Shown one piece after another: positions 29,208 to 38,535 of a stretch of DNA of 63,262 nt. Positions within the stretch are counted from its first letter, which is position 1. Every line of letters begins with the position of its first letter. Location of the stretch: positions 1 through 63,262 of the forward strand of contig JASJBX010000050.1 in the NCBI GenBank assembly GCA_030066295.1, read 5' to 3'. The position numbers were made by a program, and so were the translations under genes. The notes beneath the pieces were generated by a model. That model searched no databases. It was not told where the DNA came from and was given only the letters and a program-made list of their open reading frames with translations. The stretch is from Crocosphaera sp. GTDB lineage: Bacteria > Cyanobacteriota > Cyanobacteriia > Cyanobacteriales > Microcystaceae.

Positions 29208-30095
29208 ATGCCAGTGACAACAGCCGCTTCTCGTCTTGGTACATCCGCCTTTGACGAAACATCTCCTGTAGAACTCCGTCCCGACTGGAGACAAGAAGAT
29301 GCTCAAATGGTGATCCGTGCAGTCTATCGTCAAATTTTTGGCAACGACTACATCATGAAGTCCCAACGGCTCAAAAGTGCAGAATCATTACTTTGTAATG
29401 GTTCGATTAGTGTCAGAGAGTTTGTCCGTTCTGTCGCTAAATCAGAACTGTATAAAGAGAAGTTCTTCTACAACAACTTCCAAACTCGTACCATCGAACT
29501 CAACTACAAGCATTTCTTAGGCCGTGCGCCCTACGACGAAGCTGAGTTTGCTTATCACCTCGATCTCTATCAAACCGAAGGATTTGACGCTGATATCGAT
29601 TCTTTCATCGACTCAGCCGAATATCAAGAGAACTTTGGGGAAAATATCGTTCCCTATTATCGGGGATTTAACAACCAAACCGGCCAGAAAACCGTTGGGT
29701 TTACCCGGATGTTCCGTCTCTATCGCGGTTACGCCAATAGCGATCGCGCTCAGTTAGAAGGCAGCACCGTCCGTTTAGCCACCGAGTTAGGGCAAAATGC
29801 AGCGACGGCTGTCGTTGGTCCTTCTGGTGCTAACGAAGGCTGGGCTTATCGTCCCTCTAAAGATAGTGCCACCCCCAATCAACAAGTGTTCGGTGGGACT
29901 CTCGCTTTTGGTAATGAAGACAACAGAACCTATCGGGTGGAAATTTCCGGTATTGGGGCAAGAGGCGCGAAAAACTATCCCAGTGTTCGTCGTAGCAGCC
30001 GTGCGTTGATTGTTCCTTACAAAGAATTATCAGCAACCCTACAACGCATTAACCGTTCTGGTGGTAAAGTAGCGAGTATTACTCCTGCTGACTAG
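29208..30095 (+). CDS. cpcC: Phycobilisome rod linker polypeptide
   Basis: PBS linker domain plus C-terminal CpcD-like domain ([33 protein letters not shown]). Confidence 0.95.
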   Translation: MPVTTAASRLGTSAFDETSPVELRPDWRQEDAQMVIRAVYRQIFGNDYIMKSQRLKSAESLLCNGSISVREFVRSVAKSELYKEKFFYNNFQTRTIELNYKHFLGRAPYDEAEFAYHLDLYQTEGFDADIDSFIDSAEYQENFGENIVPYYRGFNNQTGQKTVGFTRMFRLYRGYANSDRAQLEGSTVRLATELGQNAATAVVGPSGANEGWAYRPSKDSATPNQQVFGGTLAFGNEDNRTYRVEISGIGARGAKNYPSVRRSSRALIVPYKELSATLQRINRSGGKVASITPAD

Positions 30096-30176
30096 AAATT
30101 AAGCAGTTTTTTGATCACTGCTTATGCTATAACTTGATCCAAAATGAATCAATAATCGTTTAGGAAATTCTTTGTC

Positions 30177-30437
30177 ATGTTAGGTCAATCAGCATTAGTT
30201 GGCGCAGCCAATAACCCCTCGTCCAGTCGTGTCTTTGTTTATGAAGTGACCGGACTCCGTCAAAACGATACCAACGATAAAAATAATTATCCTGTTCGTC
30301 GCAGTGGTAGCGTTTTTATCAAAGTGCCTTATGCTCGCATGAACGAAGAAATGCAGCGCATTACCCGCATGGGTGGCACCATCGTTAATATTTCACCAGC
30401 AAGTGAAGCTTCGGCTGAATCCTCCAGCGAATCATAA
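30177..30437 (+). CDS. cpcD: Phycocyanin rod-capping linker
   Basis: MLGQSALVGAANNPSSSRVFVYEVTGLRQ...; 86 aa. Confidence 0.93.
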   Translation: MLGQSALVGAANNPSSSRVFVYEVTGLRQNDTNDKNNYPVRRSGSVFIKVPYARMNEEMQRITRMGGTIVNISPASEASAESSSES

Positions 30438-30445
30438 ACATTGTA

Positions 30446-31303
30446 ATGGTGAATCATTCTCAGGATGATAGAGTGGCGGGATCATCGGTAGGTCAAGGAT
30501 CTGCCGATGATCCCGCCTATACCATTGAACAAGCGTTATTCAATTTACAACAAACAGACGATCCCAGCGCGAGGTATTACGCAGCCTGGTGGATCGGGCG
30601 GTTTCGGGTCAATGAACCCATGGCCATTCAAGCTTTATTAGACGCATTAAAAGATAACAGCGATCGCTCTCCCGATGGGGGTTATCCCCTACGACGTAAC
30701 GCAGCCAAGGCGTTAGGAAAACTAGGAGAGGTGTCTGTGGTACCAGCTTTAATTGAGGCGTTAAGCTGTCATGATTATTATGTGCGAGAATCTGCAGCCC
30801 AATCTTTAGAAATGTTAGGGGATCGGCGAGCCATTCCCGGGTTGATTTCCTTATTAGAAGGGGGCATAGCAGTAGCTCAGCAGGTGGAAGGTAAACCCCA
30901 TCTTAGTGAGCCTTATGAGGCGATTTTAGAGGCGTTAGGGAAATTACAGGCAAAAAAGGCTATTTCTTTGATTGAGCCGTTTCTAGAGCATTTTGTGCCG
31001 AAGGTGCAATTTGCAGCAGCTAGAGCGTTATATCAGTTGACCGAGAATCCTCTGTATGGGGAAAAATTGGTCACAGCATTGCAAGAAAAAACGTTACAGG
31101 TGCGTCGTTCGGCGTTAATGGATTTAGGGGCCATTGGCTATTTAGGGGCAGTGGATGCGATCGCTCATACCTTAGCAGAAAATAGCTTAAAATTAATTGC
31201 TCTCAAAGGGATTTTAGAACATCATTTAGGTCAGCAGACCATACAATTAGAATTAAACGATGATCTCGTTCATCTGATGAATGTCATGGATTCATTGCTC
31301 TAA
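30446..31303 (+). CDS. cpcE: Phycocyanobilin lyase CpcE (HEAT-like repeats)
   Basis: RYYAAWWIGRFRVNEP..., RRNAAKALGKLGEVSVVPALIEALSCHDYYVRESAAQSLEMLG. Confidence 0.88.
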   Translation: MVNHSQDDRVAGSSVGQGSADDPAYTIEQALFNLQQTDDPSARYYAAWWIGRFRVNEPMAIQALLDALKDNSDRSPDGGYPLRRNAAKALGKLGEVSVVPALIEALSCHDYYVRESAAQSLEMLGDRRAIPGLISLLEGGIAVAQQVEGKPHLSEPYEAILEALGKLQAKKAISLIEPFLEHFVPKVQFAAARALYQLTENPLYGEKLVTALQEKTLQVRRSALMDLGAIGYLGAVDAIAHTLAENSLKLIALKGILEHHLGQQTIQLELNDDLVHLMNVMDSLL

Positions 31304-31436
31304 CTAGAGACGTTATTTTTTGATCGATTTTCTCAGTACATAAGAGAAATTCTTAAGAATGTCTAGAGAATAATATTTTTTGAAAATAGTTTGGTAAAAT
31401 ACAAATCTTCTAGAAACTTAACGATGATTATTAGCA

Positions 31437-32741
31437 ATGATGGTTAATTCTTCTCAATCATTATTATTAAAAGAAATTGCCGAAAAAACCGCTCAAGCAG
31501 CCCGAAACTTAGGGGGACTTTCTCTAAGCGATCGCAATCAAGCCATAGAAGCGATCGCACAAGGTTTAGAAACGGCCTCAGTCGATATTATTACAGCCAA
31601 TGAACTCGATTGTCAACTAGCAGCAAAAGAAGGAATTTCCCAACCCTTATATAATCGTTTAAAACTCGGAGAAACCAAATTAAAAGCGACGATAAAAGGG
31701 GTTAGAGATGTTATTAATTTACCTGATCCTGTGGGTCATATTTCTATTCACAGGGAATTAGATGAAGGTTTAATCTTAAAACGGGTGAGTTGTCCGTTAG
31801 GGGTGTTAGGAATCATTTTTGAAGCCCGCCCCGAAGCATTAATTCAGATTACCAGTTTAGCGATAAAATCAGGTAACGGAGTAATTTTAAAAGGAGGCAA
31901 AGAAGCTTTAAACTCTTGTCAAATCTTAGTTAAAATTATTCGAGAAGCATTAGAAAATACTAAAGTAAGTCCTGATACAGTGCAGTTATTAACCACCCGT
32001 GAAGAAATTAGAAACTTGTTAGATTTAGAGGAATATATTGACTTAATTATTCCTAGAGGTTCCAATGAATTTGTAAGATTTATTCAAGCAAACACAAGTA
32101 TTCCCGTGTTAGGTCATGCAGACGGAATTTGTCACTTGTATATTGATAAAAAAGCAGACTTAGAAACAGCAATTTCTATTACAGTGGATGCAAAAACTCA
32201 ATATCCTGCTGCTTGTAATGCCATCGAAACTTTATTGGTTCATCAAGAAATTGCGGCTGAGTTTTTACCGAAAATAGCTGAAGCTTTAACTTCCCATCAA
32301 GTTAAACTAAAAGGGGATAAATTAACTCAAAATTATCTCAATATTGAAGCAGCAACAGAAGAAGATTGGAAAACAGAATACAGTGATTTGATGTTATCGA
32401 TTAAGGTTGTAGAATCTTTAGAAGCAGCCATCAATCATATTAATATTTATGGGTCAAAACATACCGATGCTATTGTTACAGAAGATAAAAATAGCGCAGA
32501 AAGATTTATGAATCAAGTGGATGCTGCCGGGGTTTATCATAACTGTTCGACACGCTTTGCAGACGGGTTTCGTTACGGGTTTGGGGCAGAAGTTGGTATC
32601 AGTACCCAAAAAATGCCCCCTCGGGGACCTGTGGGGTTAGAAGGGTTAGTTACCTATAAATATCAAGTCACAGGAAAGGGTCATATTGCAGCGACTTATT
32701 CCGGTGAAAATGCTAAATCTTTTACCCATAAAGATGTATAA
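31437..32741 (+). CDS. proA: Gamma-glutamyl phosphate reductase
   Basis: [35 protein letters not shown]. Confidence 0.95.
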   Translation: MMVNSSQSLLLKEIAEKTAQAARNLGGLSLSDRNQAIEAIAQGLETASVDIITANELDCQLAAKEGISQPLYNRLKLGETKLKATIKGVRDVINLPDPVGHISIHRELDEGLILKRVSCPLGVLGIIFEARPEALIQITSLAIKSGNGVILKGGKEALNSCQILVKIIREALENTKVSPDTVQLLTTREEIRNLLDLEEYIDLIIPRGSNEFVRFIQANTSIPVLGHADGICHLYIDKKADLETAISITVDAKTQYPAACNAIETLLVHQEIAAEFLPKIAEALTSHQVKLKGDKLTQNYLNIEAATEEDWKTEYSDLMLSIKVVESLEAAINHINIYGSKHTDAIVTEDKNSAERFMNQVDAAGVYHNCSTRFADGFRYGFGAEVGISTQKMPPRGPVGLEGLVTYKYQVTGKGHIAATYSGENAKSFTHKDV

Positions 32742-32808
32742 ATTTGGTGTTTGATTGTTTGTCTTATAATGGAGGAGAAAATCTAAATACAGTTAAAAAG
32801 ATAAAATA

Positions 32809-33156
32809 ATGGAACTATTAATTTCTTGGTTAATCACTGCTATCAGTTTATTGATTATTGCACAACTACCGATAGGGGTAGAAGTAGATGATTTTGGTAA
32901 AGCTTTAGTCTCTGCTATTGTTTTTGGGATTCTCAATGCTTTAGTTAAACCGATTCTCCTATTTTTTAGCATTCCTTTGACCATATTAACATTAGGGTTC
33001 TTTTTGTTGGTTGTTAATGCTATTATTTTTGGTTTAGCTGCTGCTTTGGTAAGCGGTTTTCGCTTACGTTATGGTTTTTGGAGTGCGCTTTTTGGTTCAA
33101 TTTGTCTAAGTTTTATTAATGGTATTTTATCACAAGTTGTCGCCTCAGCCACCTAA
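32809..33156 (+). CDS. Phage holin family / 4-TM membrane protein (DUF360-like)
   Basis: 115 aa; ILNALVKPILLFFSIPLTILTLGFFLLVVNAIIF. Confidence 0.8.
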   Translation: MELLISWLITAISLLIIAQLPIGVEVDDFGKALVSAIVFGILNALVKPILLFFSIPLTILTLGFFLLVVNAIIFGLAAALVSGFRLRYGFWSALFGSICLSFINGILSQVVASAT

Positions 33157-33169
33157 TTAACTTAATATC

Positions 33170-33195
33170 TAGAGACACTATGAATAGTGTCTCTA
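33170..33195 (+). terminator. Hairpin after holin-like gene
   Basis: TAGAGACACTA TGAA TAGTGTCTCTA, 11-bp perfect stem. Confidence 0.55.
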
Positions 33196-33219
33196 TCATA
33201 ATGATTTTAGAAAAAATAA

Positions 33220-34689
33220 ATGGATAAGTATAATCAAATAAATTTAAGGACTGATTGGCATTGGTTAATTAGAGAGTATAAAAAGAAATATGCTAATTAT
33301 CGAGTCAAAGAAAACAAAAAACAGTATCAATTATTTCCTCAAGGAACGCCTCAAATTCCTGAATTTATACAGTTACGGGACTATCAACAAGAGGCAGTTC
33401 TTAACTGGTTTAAAAATCAGGGAAGAGGAACCTTGAAAATGGCAACAGGAAGCGGAAAAACTCTTACTGCTTTAGCCATTGCCACAGAATTGTATGAGAA
33501 GATTAAACTACAAGTTTTGGTGGTAGTTTGTCCTTATCGTCACTTAGTAACCCAATGGCAAAGAGAATGTAAAAACTTTAATCTCAATCCTATTTTAGCG
33601 TTTGAAAGTATTTATAATTGGCAAAGTCAACTATCAACTGAACTATATAATATTCAATCTCATCGAAAAGCTTTTTTAACTATTATCACCACTAATTCTA
33701 CTTTAATTAATCAAGGATTTCAATCACAAATTCGATTTTTTCCCGACAAAACCTTAATTGTGGGTGATGAGGCACATCATTTAGGTTCCCCCCGTTTAGA
33801 AAGTAGTTTACCCCGTACTATTGGCTTAAGATTAGCCTTATCTGCTACCCCAGAACGATATTTTGATGAAGAAGGAACCGACGCTTTATTAAACTATTTT
33901 GGAGAAGTAATCCAACCAGAATTTACTTTGGCTGATGCCATTAAAAAACAGGCATTAGTTCCTTATTTATACTATCCTATTTTTGTCAATTTAACAGAAT
34001 CAGAAGCCTTTAATTATGCTAAATTAACGCAACGCATTGGTTGGGCTTTAGGGGAAAATGATAATCTAAAAAATAACGATAACTTAACCTCATTATTAAT
34101 TCAGCGATCGCGGTTAATTGGAACAGCTGAAAATAAATTAATGGCCTTAAGAGAATTGATGAAAAATCTTCTAGAAACGAAATACACCCTTTTTTATTGT
34201 GGGGATGGTTATCTAGGAAATGAACCCAAAAATTATCAAAAACAAATTGCAGCCGTTACTCGTATTTTAGGTCAAGAATTAGGCTATCGAGTGAATACCT
34301 ATACAGCAGAAAACACCTTAGAAGAACGAGAAAACATACGCAGACAATTTCAAAAAGGGGACTTACAAGGATTAGTTTCTATTCGCTGTTTAGATGAAGG
34401 AATAGATATCCCAGAAATTCAACAAGCAGTGATTTTAGCCAGCAGTGGAAACCCCCACCAGTTTATTCAAAGAAGGGGACGAGTCTTAAGACCCTATCCT
34501 GATAAAAAAGAAGCGATGATTTATGATATGATCGTCATGCCCCCCGATTTAGATAGACAAACTTGGGAAGTAGAACGAAACCTACTACGAAAAGAATTAA
34601 AACGGTTTATGGAATTTGGTAAAATTGCCAAAAATGCAGAGGAAGTTAAGCAAAAATTCTTATCAATTCAACAACAATATAACCTCTAA
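33220..34689 (+). CDS. SF2 DEAD/DEAH helicase (ResIII-like), stand-alone
   Basis: Walker A GTLKMATGSGKTLTAL, DEAH (VGDEAHHLGS), motif VI QFIQRRGRVLRP. Confidence 0.85.
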   Translation: MDKYNQINLRTDWHWLIREYKKKYANYRVKENKKQYQLFPQGTPQIPEFIQLRDYQQEAVLNWFKNQGRGTLKMATGSGKTLTALAIATELYEKIKLQVLVVVCPYRHLVTQWQRECKNFNLNPILAFESIYNWQSQLSTELYNIQSHRKAFLTIITTNSTLINQGFQSQIRFFPDKTLIVGDEAHHLGSPRLESSLPRTIGLRLALSATPERYFDEEGTDALLNYFGEVIQPEFTLADAIKKQALVPYLYYPIFVNLTESEAFNYAKLTQRIGWALGENDNLKNNDNLTSLLIQRSRLIGTAENKLMALRELMKNLLETKYTLFYCGDGYLGNEPKNYQKQIAAVTRILGQELGYRVNTYTAENTLEERENIRRQFQKGDLQGLVSIRCLDEGIDIPEIQQAVILASSGNPHQFIQRRGRVLRPYPDKKEAMIYDMIVMPPDLDRQTWEVERNLLRKELKRFMEFGKIAKNAEEVKQKFLSIQQQYNL

Positions 34690-34732
34690 ATACGTTAAAG
34701 TAGAAGATAGATAGTTATTAGAAAATATTGTT

Positions 34733-35521
34733 ATGGCAGGCCATAGTAAATGGGCAAATATTAAACGCCAAAAAGAAAGAGTAGACGCAAAAAAAGGCAA
34801 AACCTTTGCCCAATTATCCCGCGCGATTATTGTAGCAGCTAAACACGGTATTCCTGATCCCGCCGGCAACTTTCAACTGCGGACAGCCATCGAAAAAGCC
34901 AAAGCAGCCGGTATTCCCAATGATAATATAGAAAGAGCGATCGCCAAAGGTGCCGGAACCTACGAAAATGATGATACGATCTATGAAGAAATTCGCTACG
35001 AAGGTTATGGCGTTGGCGGGGTCGCTATTCTCATTGAAGCCTTTACCGATAACCGAAATCGGACTGTAGCCGACTTACGTTCTGCGTTTAATAAAAACGG
35101 GGGAAACTTAGGGGAAACCGGCTGTGTCAGTTGGATGTTTGAACAAAAAGGGGTGGTAAGAATAGAAGGGAAAATTGATGAAAACGCCCTCTTAGAAGCC
35201 TCCATGGAAGGGGAAGCAGACAGTTATGAATTATACGAAGAAGGAGAAGACCAAGCAGCAGAAGTGTTTACGGATATGACCCACTTAGACACCTTAACTG
35301 AGACATTAAGCCATAAAAACTTTAACGTCACCGAAGCGGAATTAAGATGGATTCCCAATAATCTAATTGACATTGAGGATGACGAACAAGCTAAATCCAT
35401 TATTAAGTTAATCGAAGCTTTAGAATCTTTGGATGATGTGCAGAATGTAACCGCCAACTTTGAAATGTCCGACGAATTAATGTTATTAAACCTAGGAACT
35501 TCATCCCTACCTAAAATATGA
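34733..35521 (+). CDS. YebC/PmpR family protein
   Basis: MAGHSKWANIKRQKERVDAKKGKTFAQLSR... Confidence 0.95.
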   Translation: MAGHSKWANIKRQKERVDAKKGKTFAQLSRAIIVAAKHGIPDPAGNFQLRTAIEKAKAAGIPNDNIERAIAKGAGTYENDDTIYEEIRYEGYGVGGVAILIEAFTDNRNRTVADLRSAFNKNGGNLGETGCVSWMFEQKGVVRIEGKIDENALLEASMEGEADSYELYEEGEDQAAEVFTDMTHLDTLTETLSHKNFNVTEAELRWIPNNLIDIEDDEQAKSIIKLIEALESLDDVQNVTANFEMSDELMLLNLGTSSLPKI

Positions 35522-35530
35522 GTATTTTTG

Positions 35531-35574
35531 ATAGTATTTTTAGGTAGGGACTTATGCACGACATTTTTGTTAAA
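35531..35574 (+). repeat. 44-bp perfect inverted repeat, left copy
   Basis: atagtatttttaggtagggacttatgcacgacatttttgttaaa; reverse complement occurs at 42782..42825. Confidence 0.9.
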
Positions 35575-35580
35575 AAAAGA

Positions 35581-35607
35581 GGGAAATTTCAACTGTTGAA
35601 ATTTCCC
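35581..35607 (-). terminator. Candidate Rho-independent terminator downstream of psbM
   Basis: GGGAAATTTCAAC-A-GTTGAAATTTCCC on the minus strand (13-bp stem) followed by TCTTTTTTT. Confidence 0.7.
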
Positions 35608-35641
35608 CACTATCTTGAATTAAGCATCAATGAAAAATAGC

Positions 35642-35749
35642 TTAAGATTCCGTTTCGTTTCGGGTTTGGATGTATAAAATGAGAAGGAATACGGTGGGAA
35701 CCAGAACAAACAGAATAGTCGCAATAAAGCCCAGATCGTTAACTTCCAT
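35642..35749 (-). CDS. psbM: Photosystem II reaction center protein M (35 aa, below ORF-track cutoff)
   Basis: Minus-strand translation [35 protein letters not shown], characteristic PsbM. Confidence 0.93.
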   Translation of the reverse strand: MEVNDLGFIATILFVLVPTVFLLILYIQTRNETES

Positions 35750-35836
35750 AGGTAATAAGCCTCTATGTTATCAAATGAAAACAACAACTCTTAGAATATC
35801 ATCACAACGGTCAATGACGGCAATCACGTCGACTTA

Positions 35837-36133
35837 TTATTTAGGCTTGGTAACCACCTTCACCGGCCCGTTGACAAGGGTTTGACAAGCGAGACGGTAA
35901 TTATCAGGCTTTTTCTTGAGAACCCGTTGTTCAAAGTCAGTACGAGGGGAGAGATTTTGCATCCCTTCAGTAATTTCGACAATGCAAGTGCCACACTGCC
36001 CGTAACCACCGCAGTTCATGAGTTTACCCTTAAAGGTATAAATATCAACCTTATTTTGTAAAGCCTTTTCCCGTAGGTTAGCCCCTTGTGCTGAGATAAC
36101 CTCTTTATCCTCTTTAACAAATTTAATAGTCAT
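35837..36133 (-). CDS. 2Fe-2S ferredoxin
   Basis: 98 aa; [17 protein letters not shown]...RLACQT cysteine pattern. Confidence 0.9.
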   Translation of the reverse strand: MTIKFVKEDKEVISAQGANLREKALQNKVDIYTFKGKLMNCGGYGQCGTCIVEITEGMQNLSPRTDFEQRVLKKKPDNYRLACQTLVNGPVKVVTKPK

Positions 36134-36139
36134 CGAAAA

Positions 36140-36535
36140 AAATTGGTTTGAAACCCCGTCCTCTCTTGGTTGGTCTGAGATGCGGAAGTAGATTCCGCCT
36201 CATCCGAACGCTTGTAGGACGGCTTGACAAAGTGCTGGTTTTTAAATGGATATAATCCCAAGAACCAGCCAACTTGTGGTAGTCCCTTCCCACAACACAG
36301 CTAAGATGTCCTTTCTGCAAGCCCCTAACCAATTAGGGTTAAAGATAGTCCAGGCTAGGGAAGTACCTGGAAGTTTGTGCCAAGCTGTGTCTCTTGTGTG
36401 GTATTCACCCCTTAGTGCCTAGATTGGTCTAGTCAGTCCTCGCCCTAAAAGTGCGAGATGGGTGAACTGCCCTGCTTGCATTACGCCGACTTTTGACACA
36501 CCCATCGCTGAAAGCGATGGTCTTCAATCCGACAT
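36140..36535 (-). ncRNA. Structured non-coding element; candidate IS200/IS605-associated omegaRNA/HEARO-like orphan or ferredoxin 5' leader
   Basis: Several hairpins on the minus strand: CCATCGCT-TTC-AGCGATGG, CTCGC...GCGAG, CCCTAA-TTGG-TTAGGG, TTGTGG...CCACAA, GCGGAA-TCTAC-TTCCGC nested in CCGTCCT...AGGACGG; no convincing CDS. Confidence 0.4.
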
Positions 36536-36646
36536 TTTGGGACAAAACAATTATTACCTATAATGTTAAGAAATTATAAGTAATTTGTTCACAATATTCA
36601 ATAGTTGGGATTACAGATCACAGAAAAAATTAATCAAGGGTCAGGT

Positions 36647-38434
36647 TTACCTGATTTCAAAGAGACGGTTATCGGGGTAGTTACTGACCGCTCGTTGTAA
36701 GGAATTCAGGGAACGATTATACTCAATGATCGCTTGTAGGAAGTTGCCTCGCGCTTGGGACAAGTCTCGTTGAGCATTAATGACATCCGTTTGGGTGCCA
36801 ACCCCTGCCTGGAAACGCAATCTGGCCAGTCTGAGGGCTTCCTCACGAGTGGCTACATTTTGACGGGTACTGCCAATATTTTCCCGGTTAGCGATCAAGT
36901 TATAGTAAGATTCTTCCACTTGAAAGCGAATTTCGTTGCGAAGATTAGCAAATTGAACATTCGCTTGATCCATTCGGCGTTCGGCTGCTCTAGCCCCAGC
37001 AAACGCCCGTCCCCCATCAAACAATCGCCATCTTAAGCGAGTTTCAAAGCGATAATTAACCAACGCCCCCACAGGATCATCAAAGTCATCATCAAATCCA
37101 TATTGAGCCACAAAATCTAAACGAGGAGTAATTCCTGCCATAGCAATACGACGATCCTGCTCTCCGATTTCCCGTTGCACTAACTGTTGTTCCAACTCAG
37201 CCCGATTTTTGTAAGCTTGAACGATGGTTTCTTCGAGAGAGAGTTTCCAGGTTCCCGATTCACTAATCTCATCGGCTGCTACCAATTGAACGTGCTGCCC
37301 CAGGCTGAGGGTTTCTGCTAATTCTCGTCGTGCGATTCTCTGTTGGGCGATCGATCTGGTTAATGTCTCATTAGCTGTGGCGAGATCCCCTTCAGCCCGT
37401 AAGACATCAAATCTCGTTCCTAAACCGGCTTGTTCTAATAACTGGGCATCTCGCAAGGTTTGGGAAGCATTTTCCACATCTGCTTGGGCGATCGCCACTT
37501 CTGCATCTGCATTTTGTAACAGGTAATATCGATCAGTGGCTTCAAAGCGAACTTGTTCGGCCGTTTGTTCCAATTGTAATTGGCGATCGCGGATTTCCCG
37601 TTCTGCGCGAGTAATGAGGCCATCCCGTTCCCCACCGGCATAGATATCGTAGCGTAGTTCTACGTTAAAAATCCCTGAAGTTTCCCGTGACGGTGCTACT
37701 GCGGCCCCTCTAGGTCCCTGTTGACTTAATTCAGTAATTCCTTCATTGAGGACTTCTTCAAACGCAGTTCTAGGAAGACCCTCAGTATTCTCAAAAGCTT
37801 GGTTAATGGTACTAGCAGTGGGGTTACTAGTAACAACATTACTAAAGTCACTGACGTCCCGTTCAATAAATTCACGGTTAATTCTCGAATCGATATCTAG
37901 GGTAGGATACAAAGCCGCTCTCTGTTCAACTAAGTTAGCTTTTTGCTCTTCTACTGCGATCCGCGCTTCTTGCAATTCCCGATTATTGAGTAGAGCAAGG
38001 GCAATCACTTCCTTTAAAGTCAGGGGTTGATTAATATCAAGTTCTACATCCTCTGGTTTGGTGGGAAAGAGCAAAGGATTCCCATTCGGATTAATATTAT
38101 TGGGGGGTAATTGTTCAAGAACTCTTTCTGAATACTCTTCAGACTCTTCCAGGTTACTAGGGGTTGTGGACTGGGATAACACTTCTCGAGGGGAGTTATT
38201 GCTTTCCCCCTCATTAGTTGCACTATTTTTGGGGACAGATGACTCTTTCATCTGTTTAATATCACTGACACGAGGTTGAGGTGTCTCGGGTTGGAGCATT
38301 AATTTGGCAGCTTCAGATTCCCTTGCCATCAGAGAGGTTGTTTGCGCCCTTAAGCCTGTATCCCAGGATAAGATCGCCAAGAGACTGGCACTCACACACA
38401 CACAATAACGTAGAACAAACATAAGATTTATCAA
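36647..38434 (-). CDS. TolC family outer-membrane efflux protein
   Basis: 595 aa; paired OEP repeats (NREL..A...E..KANLVEQRAALYPTLDI; LRLARLRFQAGVGTQTDVINAQRDLSQARGNFLQAI). Confidence 0.9.
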   Translation of the reverse strand: MINLMFVLRYCVCVSASLLAILSWDTGLRAQTTSLMARESEAAKLMLQPETPQPRVSDIKQMKESSVPKNSATNEGESNNSPREVLSQSTTPSNLEESEEYSERVLEQLPPNNINPNGNPLLFPTKPEDVELDINQPLTLKEVIALALLNNRELQEARIAVEEQKANLVEQRAALYPTLDIDSRINREFIERDVSDFSNVVTSNPTASTINQAFENTEGLPRTAFEEVLNEGITELSQQGPRGAAVAPSRETSGIFNVELRYDIYAGGERDGLITRAEREIRDRQLQLEQTAEQVRFEATDRYYLLQNADAEVAIAQADVENASQTLRDAQLLEQAGLGTRFDVLRAEGDLATANETLTRSIAQQRIARRELAETLSLGQHVQLVAADEISESGTWKLSLEETIVQAYKNRAELEQQLVQREIGEQDRRIAMAGITPRLDFVAQYGFDDDFDDPVGALVNYRFETRLRWRLFDGGRAFAGARAAERRMDQANVQFANLRNEIRFQVEESYYNLIANRENIGSTRQNVATREEALRLARLRFQAGVGTQTDVINAQRDLSQARGNFLQAIIEYNRSLNSLQRAVSNYPDNRLFEIR

Positions 38435-38535
38435 AAATTTTAGTTAAACAACTAAATGATAATGTAAATAGAAAAGTTACTGTTGAATGGTCAGGGGCTG
38501 AAACTAAGCTAACCAACCAACCCCATTAGCTTCGG

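Noticed and set aside
36123-36332. 69-aa minus ORF MVRGLQKGHLSCVVGRDYHKLAG...
   Set aside because: Lies across the hairpin-rich element and overlaps the ferredoxin start; better explained as non-coding RNA.
36647-38434. TolC-like protein as the dedicated secretion partner of the giant RTX protein
   Set aside because: Plausible functionally but 28 kb apart with no ABC/MFP genes adjacent; cannot be supported from sequence alone.
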